A stretch of DNA of 64,000 nt from Pontibacter litorisediminis (GTDB lineage Bacteria > Bacteroidota > Bacteroidia > Cytophagales > Hymenobacteraceae). The notes beneath the pieces were generated by a model. It had not been told where the DNA came from. It ran no database searches and was given only the letters and a program-made list of their open reading frames with translations. Positions 57,402-64,000 of the stretch are shown here, one piece after another. The stretch lies in the NCBI RefSeq assembly GCF_029360645.1, contig NZ_JARDUA010000004.1, positions 403,047 to 467,046 of the forward strand. The letters are read 5' to 3'. Position 1 is the first letter of the stretch. Each line of letters begins with the position of its first letter. A program made the translations under genes and the position numbers.

Positions 57402-58601
57402 CTAGTAAGAGGCAACGGCTACACCAAAACCAACCACGGTAAGTACCAGCCCTACCATAAAGATGGTGTACGAAATGCGCAGGATCTTGTATTTTCGGTT
57501 AAGCACCTCGCCCAGGTAGTAAATATCCGTGATCATGTTGTTGTAGAGAGACTTCTTGTCGCGCATGATGTCGTGCATGCCTTTCTGGAATTCCTCTAAC
57601 GGCAGGTTGGTGAAGTTGCCGAAGAACAACAGGTTAACCTTGCGCGTATCCAAGCGCTGGTCCTTCTTCTTTTTAAATGTGAAGCTGGTAACCTCCGGCT
57701 GGGCGGAAATGATGGCGAACACCACCGACCCGAGCGTGGTGAGCAGCAGGATGCTGATGGGGATAAGGAAAGTACGGTGCGTGGTGTAGTCGGTGCCGAT
57801 AGTAGAGGTCTTGGCACTGAGATAAGTGATAATGACTGAAATGATGATAGCGTTCAGACTGATCATCATGTTAGCCTTATTGTCGGCAATGGCACTCAGG
57901 TTCAGGTGGGTGCGGTACGTGTTCCGGAACATCGTCTCGATGCCGCGCTTAGGCTGCGCCAGTGTCTTGCGGTTCTTTTTCTCCTCCTTCTTTTTCTTCT
58001 CAATCTCCTTGCTCAGGCGGCTGCGCTGTTCCTGTATGTTCAGGCCCAGCTGCGAGGCAAACTTGCGCTGCGCCTGGTTGGTATGGAAGGTGGTGGAGAG
58101 CAGGAAGTCCATCTGGAACTGTTCCCACTCGCTGTCCGTGAAAAACTTATCGCGAAAGATCTCCCACTCCACGCGCAGCAGCTCGGCGGTGGCAAAGAAG
58201 GTCTCCTTGCCGATGTTAGACATGTCGGCATCCACCAGCAACTCCTGCAGTAGCGTCTCAGGCTCCTGGTCATGCTTGGTGGCCAGGATGATTTCGGCAA
58301 TAAGGTCGATGCGCTCCTGCGGGTACTGCTTTTCCTGCAGCCACTCCGTGGCAATGCGTACACTCTCCTCCTCGTGCCCCTCATACGTGTCCACATAGCC
58401 GGTGTCGTGAAACCAGGCGGCCAGCGCCAGGTCTTGTAGCTGCGCCTCGGTAATCCTGCTGCGCTGGCCCAGGTCCTGGGCTTCTGCTACCGTTTCAAAA
58501 GTATGCTTATAGTTATGGTAAACAAGCTTTTTAGACAGCCTGTCTTTGAAAAGCCTGAAAACGTACTCGCCGGCTTGTTTTACGATTGTTTGATCTTCCA
58601 T
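57402..58601 (-). CDS. HD-domain protein fused to a Pycsar-type transmembrane effector domain
   Basis: A 399-residue protein in two parts. Residues 1-190 form an HD phosphohydrolase: YHNYKHTFETV, AAWFHDTGYVDTYEGHEEES (the HD pair), and LVDADMSNIG. A long charged coiled coil (SRLSKEIEKKKKEEKKNRK) leads to a C-terminal domain (about 238-399) with four membrane helices and the sequence NTYRTHLNLSAIADNKANMMISLNAIIISVI, the hallmark of the PycTM (DUF5706) effector of Pycsar anti-phage systems. The ATG at 58601 (MEDQTIV) is chosen. No cyclase gene (PycC) lies nearby. The HD part may cut the activating cyclic nucleotide. Confidence 0.88.
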   Translation of the reverse strand: MEDQTIVKQAGEYVFRLFKDRLSKKLVYHNYKHTFETVAEAQDLGQRSRITEAQLQDLALAAWFHDTGYVDTYEGHEEESVRIATEWLQEKQYPQERIDLIAEIILATKHDQEPETLLQELLVDADMSNIGKETFFATAELLRVEWEIFRDKFFTDSEWEQFQMDFLLSTTFHTNQAQRKFASQLGLNIQEQRSRLSKEIEKKKKEEKKNRKTLAQPKRGIETMFRNTYRTHLNLSAIADNKANMMISLNAIIISVIITYLSAKTSTIGTDYTTHRTFLIPISILLLTTLGSVVFAIISAQPEVTSFTFKKKKDQRLDTRKVNLLFFGNFTNLPLEEFQKGMHDIMRDKKSLYNNMITDIYYLGEVLNRKYKILRISYTIFMVGLVLTVVGFGVAVASY

Positions 58602-58988
58602 AATTGGTTTCGTAGCAGTGCCGGGCACTTGGGTAGTGATGCAGTGCAGGCCGGCGGCAGGGCGCACATGTGTGGCACCTGGTAATCTGCGGTTACGGTA
58701 AAATCAGCTTTTTGTTAGTGAAGAGCAGTAACTGCAGGGGTCTGGGGTAGTATACAGGTAGGTAACAACTAAAAGCAAAGTCGTCTCGTTTATGAATCTC
58801 GATTCTGCCGTCCCGGTGGCAGCCACCTTGCGCAAGGCAGGCTGCGGGGGCAGCAGCATAAACAAAGCATGGGCTGTCTGTGCATGCGCCTTGTCTTGGG
58901 CTAGCCTGCGTATACGTATACTTTACGGGCAACCGGCAAACCGGGGCGGGAGCCTTGCCGGCAGCCATCTTAAGCCAACAAGAACACT
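58602..58988. other. 387-base intergenic stretch
   Basis: Between divergent genes of the HD-PycTM protein and the phosphoesterase lipoprotein. Contains a perfect 12-bp palindrome GTATACGTATAC at 58910-58921, which overlaps a TATACTT word and lies 68 bases before the ATG at 58989, and otherwise no recognisable gene. Promoters are not clear. Confidence 0.5.
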
Positions 58989-61900
58989 ATGATCCAACTA
59001 TTACAGCATACACATCGGCTGTTGGTGCGCCACGGGTGGTGTGTGCTGCTGAGCCTGTTTTTTTCGGCCTGTATCTCTACTGAGCCGCACTACAGCCAAA
59101 GCGCCCTTGCCTGGGAGCAGGAGGCCCCTGCCCCTGATAACGATGTACTTTACACGCTGTTCCTGATTGGGGATGTGGGCGCGCCTGACCCGAATGGCGA
59201 GCCATCGCTGCAGCTTATGCGCAAGATGATGATGGAGACAGGTGAGAAGAGTGCCACTGTCTTTCTGGGCGATAACGTGTACATGAACGGCCTCCCGCCC
59301 GAGGGCAGGTATGACCGGGAGGAATCGGAGAGGCGCCTGAAGGACCAGCTTGACATCCTGAAAGGCTACCCCGGTGAAAAGTACATGATACCCGGCAACC
59401 ACGACTGGAACCACAGCGGCCGGGGCGGGCTGGAGTATGTGATGCGGGAGCAGCGCTTTGTAAACGCCTACCTGACGGAAGAGAACATTGTGGTGGGGGG
59501 CGACTTTTACGTGCCCGGCGACGGCTGCCCCGGCCCCTACGAGGTAAAGCTGAGCGATGACCTGGTGATGATCGCACTGGACTCGGAGTGGTGGCTGCAC
59601 CCCTTCGACAGGCCCTACGGCGATAACAGCAACTGCGGCACCGCCACCGAGGGCGAGATGCTGTTAAAGCTGGAGGATATCATTGAGAAGAACAGCGGCA
59701 GCGATATCTTGATCGTGGCGCACCACCCGCTCATGACGCGCGGGGAGCACGGTGGCTTCTTCACCCTGAAAGACCACCTCTTTCCGCTAACCATGCTCCG
59801 CGAGTGGATGTACCTGCCGCTGCCGGTTATCGGCTCCATTTATCCCTTTGCCCGTAAGTATGGCGGTATCCTGCAGGACATCCCGCACCCCCGTTACCAG
59901 GCGTATATAAAGGGCTTGCTCGATATCTTTAACAAGTATGATAACATCGTGTACGCCTCCGGCCACGAGCACGCGCTGCAGTATTTTAAGTATAACAACC
60001 TGGCGCACATTGTGAGCGGCTCCGGTTGTAAGACTGACTATGTAAAGCCGGGCGTGGCTGAGTATGCCCAGAAAGTGAAAGGCTTTGTAAAGACCACCTA
60101 CCACGAGAACGGCGAGGTGTGGGCCGAATTTTGGGTGCCGGAAGGAGAAGGGCAGACGGGCAAAGTGCTGTACCGCACGCTGCTGTACGCTAAAAAACCA
60201 CGCAAGGAGCGTCAAAGGCCTCATGACGACACCAACTACGCCGATAGCACCATCACGCTGGCTGCCAACGTGAAGTACCGTGCCGGCGGCTTGCACAAAA
60301 CGCTGCTGGGCAAGCATTACCGCCAGGAGTGGGCCACACCGATAGAGGTTCCCCTGCTGGACATGGAAACCGAGCAGGGTGGGCTTACACCCTATCAGAA
60401 AGGCGGGGGCAAGCAGACCGCGGCGCTGAAGGTGCGTACGCCGGAGGCCACCGAGTATAGCCTGCGCACCGTGGACAAGGACCCCACCATGTCGCTGCCG
60501 CCCTACCTGCGCGAGACCGCCGCCCGCACCCTGCTGCAAGACCAGATATCGGCACAACACCCCTATGGAGCCCTAATCATACCGCCACTGGCTGATGCCG
60601 CCGGCGTGTACCATACCAACCCGGAACTGGTGTACATCCCCAACACCCCTTACCTGCGGCAGTACCAGGATGAGTTCAGCAACACGCTGGCTTACCTGGA
60701 GGAGGATGCCGACGAGAACCACGAGAATACTGCCAGCCTGGGCTATGCCAAAAACCTGGTAGGCACAGACAAGGTGCTGGACGAGCTGATGGAGGATAAC
60801 GACCATGAGGTGGACCAGCGCGAGTACGTGCGGGCGCGCCTGTTCGACATGCTCATCGGAGACTGGGACCGGCACGAAGGACAGTGGCGTTGGGTGGAGG
60901 AGGACAAGCCGGACAAAGGAAATCTGTACACCCCGGTGCCCGAAGACCGCGACATGGCTTTTTTCAAGGCCGATGGGGTGCTGCCGTGGCTCGTAACCCG
61001 CAAGTGGGGCATCCGCAACATTCAGAACTTCGGCTACGACATAGAGGATGTGGTGGGCCTGAACCTGAGCGGCATCACGCTGGACCGCACACTTACCTCT
61101 AAGGTAACGCGCGAGGAGTGGCTGCAGATAGCCGAGGACATCCGGCGAAGCATGACCGATGAGGTGATTGAGCGGGCGGTGCAGGAGTGGCCTGAGCCGA
61201 TCCGGGAGCTGTCTGCCGCCGAAATAACAGCCAAGCTGAAGGCCAGGCGCGAGCAGCTGCCAGCGGCGGCCGCTACGTACTACGACTTCCTGGCGCAGTA
61301 CGTTGATATCACCGGCAGCAACAAACATGAGCGTTTCCTGATCAAGCGCCTGAACGATGAGCAACTGCAGGTAATCGGGTACAAGACCAGCAAAGAGGGC
61401 GAGCTGCGCACCGAAATCTACAACCGCACCTTCCTGACAGACGAAACGAAGGAAGTGCGCATCTACGGCATGGACGGGCGGGACGAGTTCATTGTTTCGG
61501 GCCAAGTGGATGAAAGTATACTGGTGCGCATCATCGGCGGCGAGGGTGAGGACATTATCACCGACAGCTCCAGCGTAAGCGGGCTGAAGAAGCACACGGT
61601 GGTGTACGACACGGAGCAGGGCAACCAGTTTACCTTTAGCAGCGAGACAAAGGATAAGACTGAGCCGTACGAGGAGGTCAACCTCTACGACCGGGATAAC
61701 TATAAGCTGCCCTACGTGGGCCCGCGCCTCTCGGCAGAGTATAACGTGGAGGACGGTGTGTTCCTGGGAGCGGGTATACTGTGGCGCACGCAGCGGTTCC
61801 GTAAAGACCCCTATGCTGCGCAGCACCTGCTGGAGGCCAATTACGCCTTCCGCACCAGCTCCTATAACCTGGAGTACAACGGTGATGTGCGGCAGGTGCT

Positions 61901-62807
61901 GGGCTTCTGGCACCTGGGCCTGAACGCGCACCTGCAGGGGCCGCAGTTCCAGCGTAACTTTTACGGGCTGGGCAATGAGACCCGCAAAGACCCTGAGGCT
62001 GATAACAGCTACTACCGCGTGCGCTACGAGCGCGTGTCCCTGAGCGCCCTGCTTTACCGGGAGCCGTTTGCCTTTGTGAAGGTAGGTATAGGCCCCACTT
62101 ATGATAAGTTCAGTGTGGAGAACCCAGGGGGCGAGAGTTTCCTGGTAGACCAGGCGCTGGCCGGGCAGTTAAAGGAGGGTACCTATGATGTGGAGAAAGG
62201 CAGGTTTGAGACACAGCACTACCTGGGCGGCAAAGCCTTTTTCAACCTGGAGGTGCTGGGGAGCAACAGCACAGTGGCTAACCCGCGTATCGGCATGCGC
62301 TGGTACAACTCCATCAGCTACAACCACCAGCTGGGCGCGGAGGGGCTAAGCTTTACCAACCTCAGCACCGAGTTTCGGTTTTACATCACGCCTAACTTCC
62401 CGTTCAAGCTTACCTGGTCGGGGCGCTTAGGGGCTGCCCGCAATTACGGCGATTTCCGCTTTTACCAGGCCAACACCCTCGGGGGCACCGAGAACCTGCG
62501 AGGCTACCGCCGCACCCGCTATGCCGGCCGCGGCAGCGTGTATGCCAACGGAGAGGGCCGCCTGCACCTGCTTGACTACAACCTCTATCTAACACCAGGC
62601 AAGCTGGGGGTGCTGGGCCACATAGATGCCGGCAGGGTGTACTATGACGGCGACCCGGATAGGGGTTTCCTGCGCGACCTGCACATGGGCTATGGCGGCG
62701 GCGTGTGGGTAGACTTGCTGAACCGAACCGTCTTGTCCCTGACTTACTCGGTGGGGGATGACGACGACGATGACCTGTGGCTACTGAAATTCGGGTTCTT
62801 TTTCTAA
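58989..62807 (+). CDS. outer membrane lipoprotein fusing a metallophosphoesterase, a kinase-like domain and a BamA-type barrel
   Basis: A 1272-residue protein. N-terminal signal with lipobox FSAC (cysteine at 28). Residues about 52-340 form a calcineurin-like phosphoesterase: GDVGAPD, GDNVYM, GNHDW, HHPL and GHEHALQ. The middle region has EYVRARLFDMLIGDWDRHEGQW near residue 616 and PEDRDMAF near 650, which resembles the catalytic core of HipA/FAM20-like kinases (D-R-H-x-x-x-W, then D-x-D/N). Residues about 907-1272 form a beta-barrel of the surface-antigen (BamA/TamA) type ending in FGFFF. Function unknown; surface phosphate metabolism is an inference. The start is long but gives a plausible signal peptide. 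Confidence 0.85.
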   Translation: MIQLLQHTHRLLVRHGWCVLLSLFFSACISTEPHYSQSALAWEQEAPAPDNDVLYTLFLIGDVGAPDPNGEPSLQLMRKMMMETGEKSATVFLGDNVYMNGLPPEGRYDREESERRLKDQLDILKGYPGEKYMIPGNHDWNHSGRGGLEYVMREQRFVNAYLTEENIVVGGDFYVPGDGCPGPYEVKLSDDLVMIALDSEWWLHPFDRPYGDNSNCGTATEGEMLLKLEDIIEKNSGSDILIVAHHPLMTRGEHGGFFTLKDHLFPLTMLREWMYLPLPVIGSIYPFARKYGGILQDIPHPRYQAYIKGLLDIFNKYDNIVYASGHEHALQYFKYNNLAHIVSGSGCKTDYVKPGVAEYAQKVKGFVKTTYHENGEVWAEFWVPEGEGQTGKVLYRTLLYAKKPRKERQRPHDDTNYADSTITLAANVKYRAGGLHKTLLGKHYRQEWATPIEVPLLDMETEQGGLTPYQKGGGKQTAALKVRTPEATEYSLRTVDKDPTMSLPPYLRETAARTLLQDQISAQHPYGALIIPPLADAAGVYHTNPELVYIPNTPYLRQYQDEFSNTLAYLEEDADENHENTASLGYAKNLVGTDKVLDELMEDNDHEVDQREYVRARLFDMLIGDWDRHEGQWRWVEEDKPDKGNLYTPVPEDRDMAFFKADGVLPWLVTRKWGIRNIQNFGYDIEDVVGLNLSGITLDRTLTSKVTREEWLQIAEDIRRSMTDEVIERAVQEWPEPIRELSAAEITAKLKARREQLPAAAATYYDFLAQYVDITGSNKHERFLIKRLNDEQLQVIGYKTSKEGELRTEIYNRTFLTDETKEVRIYGMDGRDEFIVSGQVDESILVRIIGGEGEDIITDSSSVSGLKKHTVVYDTEQGNQFTFSSETKDKTEPYEEVNLYDRDNYKLPYVGPRLSAEYNVEDGVFLGAGILWRTQRFRKDPYAAQHLLEANYAFRTSSYNLEYNGDVRQVLGFWHLGLNAHLQGPQFQRNFYGLGNETRKDPEADNSYYRVRYERVSLSALLYREPFAFVKVGIGPTYDKFSVENPGGESFLVDQALAGQLKEGTYDVEKGRFETQHYLGGKAFFNLEVLGSNSTVANPRIGMRWYNSISYNHQLGAEGLSFTNLSTEFRFYITPNFPFKLTWSGRLGAARNYGDFRFYQANTLGGTENLRGYRRTRYAGRGSVYANGEGRLHLLDYNLYLTPGKLGVLGHIDAGRVYYDGDPDRGFLRDLHMGYGGGVWVDLLNRTVLSLTYSVGDDDDDDLWLLKFGFFF

Positions 62808-62881
62808 CACAAACCCGAATTAGAAGTATAAACGGGAGACCAGTATCACGAAGAATATTGGCTGAACCAAAACTCTGAACT

Positions 62882-63910
62882 ATGAAAAATAAGTTACTAC
62901 TGACGATACTTTTGCTGATACCATTTCTTGTGACGGAGGCACAGGTGCCCGAAACCGAGATGCTGGAGGAACTGGAGGAATACGCCTCGCCGGGTGTGCG
63001 CGGTATGGGCAAGCCACGTGGTGTGGTGGTGAGCTATGAGCGCCTGCCGAACTTTGATATCGAATCGGAGTCGGATGACCCGAGGCTGGGCAATGGGAAG
63101 GGGCGCATCCACCGGCACAACAAGTTCTCGGTACGTGCGCTGGCCCCGGTGCTGAACAAGCCGCAGACCAAGCTCATCGTCGGCTTTAACTATGAGCTGG
63201 AGGAGTTCAACTTCAAGGACCTCACCCCCACCTCTTATGACCTGTACCGTTACCTGGAGGACAAGAACCTGAAAAGCATAGGCGTGCAGGCAGCTTACCT
63301 GCACTCGCTGAACCAGCGGAACTTCTACCTCATCCGGGCAAAAGGAGAGCTTAACGGCGACTATACCCGCGACGACATTAACATCTCGGACTACCTCAAA
63401 GTAACCATAGACTTAGCTTACGGCTGGAAGAAAACACCTGACTATGCGATAGGTGTAGGCCTGCAGTGGGGCTATACTTTCGGGCGGCAAAGGGTGTACC
63501 CGGGCATCCTCTATAACCGCACCTTTAACCAGAAATGGGGGGTGGAGTCTATCTTCCCGGCCAATGCCAGGGTACGCTACAATGCCAACGAGAAGACGCT
63601 GTTCTACGCCGGATACCGCCTGGAGGGAGCCAGCTATGACCTGTTTGCTGATAAGACGGAGCTGAAGCAGTTTGGGGAGATAGAGCTGCGCCGCACCGAC
63701 ATAAAAGGTTTGGTGCGGATGGAGCGTGAGGTCTACGACTTTCTCTGGTTTGCCGTGGAGGGAGGCTTCCGGCAGTACTACAGGCACCGCATCTTTGACG
63801 AAGTAGGTTCCAGGGATGAGCTGATCATAAACGACCTCTCCGGGGCGCCTTACGTAGGAGTGGAGGTCTTTTTAGTGCCGCCCAGGCGGTTTACTGAGAA
63901 GAACCGTTAA
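62882..63910 (+). CDS. DUF6268-type outer membrane beta-barrel protein
   Basis: A 342-residue protein with signal peptide ending TEAQ|VP near residue 21, followed by strands such as KLIVGFNYELEEFNF, IGVQAAYLHSL, KVTIDLAYGWKKTPDYAIGVGLQWGYTFG and LVRMEREVYDFLWFAVEGGFRQYYRHRI. The layout fits DUF6268 outer membrane proteins. The ATG is 75 bases after the barrel gene, in the same direction, so they could share an mRNA and be co-regulated. The window ends 90 bases later with only one AAGTATA word. Confidence 0.8.
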   Translation: MKNKLLLTILLLIPFLVTEAQVPETEMLEELEEYASPGVRGMGKPRGVVVSYERLPNFDIESESDDPRLGNGKGRIHRHNKFSVRALAPVLNKPQTKLIVGFNYELEEFNFKDLTPTSYDLYRYLEDKNLKSIGVQAAYLHSLNQRNFYLIRAKGELNGDYTRDDINISDYLKVTIDLAYGWKKTPDYAIGVGLQWGYTFGRQRVYPGILYNRTFNQKWGVESIFPANARVRYNANEKTLFYAGYRLEGASYDLFADKTELKQFGEIELRRTDIKGLVRMEREVYDFLWFAVEGGFRQYYRHRIFDEVGSRDELIINDLSGAPYVGVEVFLVPPRRFTEKNR

Positions 63911-64000
63911 GGAAGTATAAAACAAAGGCTAAAGCTACAGAAGTTAAGCAGATATGCAATATCTTGATACTACTATTTTATAGGTAAACGCTTGATGCTG

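Noticed and set aside
60573..61931. Open frame of 452 codons opposite the large phosphoesterase lipoprotein
   Set aside because: Caused by the high GC third positions of the real gene; no domain or signal is seen.
1..64000. TTTATACTTTG words as promoters
   Set aside because: They resemble a -7 element (TAnnTTTG) but the spacing is one base off, and they occur inside genes in both directions, so most cannot be promoters.
1..64000. CRISPR arrays, prophage or IS elements
   Set aside because: No regularly spaced repeats, integrase, transposase or phage structural gene is seen.

Overview
The window looks like chromosomal DNA of a member of the Bacteroidota, most likely an aerobic Cytophagales/Hymenobacteraceae bacterium of the Pontibacter type. 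The supports are a type IX secretion C-terminal domain, a SusC/TonB-type receptor with a carboxypeptidase-like N-domain, a BT_3928-type DoxX protein, DUF4403, DUF1599, DUF3891 and DUF6268 proteins, the folP-cdaA gene pair, almost no Shine-Dalgarno sequences, and Bacteroidota-type promoters (TTTG then TAnnTTTG). The genus is an inference. No rRNA, phage, transposase or CRISPR array is visible. Two tRNAs are present, Asn(GTT) and Arg(CCT).

Layout. 0-8 kb: thioesterase, rlmN, a BrkB-type membrane protein, lipoproteins and a small thioredoxin. 8-17.6 kb: threonine catabolism (tdh and kbl around a repeat protein), folP-cdaA with a divergent DUF1599 gene, a DoxX protein, shikimate kinase and a fatty acid hydroxylase. 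17.6-24.2 kb: small unknown genes, a FemAB-like acetyltransferase, tRNA-Asn, a Rieske-fold lipoprotein, hbd, pheS, and an ACP-like gene. 24.2-31 kb: an operon tetR-tolC-adaptor-RND pump that ends in that ACP-like gene. 31-38 kb: a LiaF-LytS-LytTR sensing operon, metallopeptidases, YkvA and NlpC/P60 proteins. 39-41 kb: an AT-richer islet with a HigBA toxin-antitoxin pair. 41-49 kb: thioredoxin-fold proteins, a TonB siderophore receptor plus PepSY protein, YceI and membrane proteins. 49.8-50.3 kb: an AT-rich DnaA-box cluster. 50-57 kb: a histone-deacetylase-like gene, a type III polyketide synthase operon, a T9SS cargo-like protein and an ArsO-like monooxygenase. 57-64 kb: tRNA-Arg, an HD plus Pycsar-type membrane effector protein, and a large phosphoesterase/kinase-like/beta-barrel lipoprotein with a second outer membrane barrel.

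Most unusual signals: (1) the short word AAGTATA/TATACTT occurs about 80 times by eye in both orientations, inside and between genes, far above chance; (2) an acyl carrier protein paralogue in the RND operon has valine where the phosphopantetheine serine should be; (3) two near-identical iron-box-like sites sit exactly 67 nt before the TonB receptor and PepSY genes; (4) 13-bp direct repeats with 21-bp spacing lie before the LytTR operon; (5) a DnaA-box cluster could be a replication origin; (6) four copies of a modular non-coding repeat with a GAGA-loop hairpin; (7) an HD-PycTM fusion protein.
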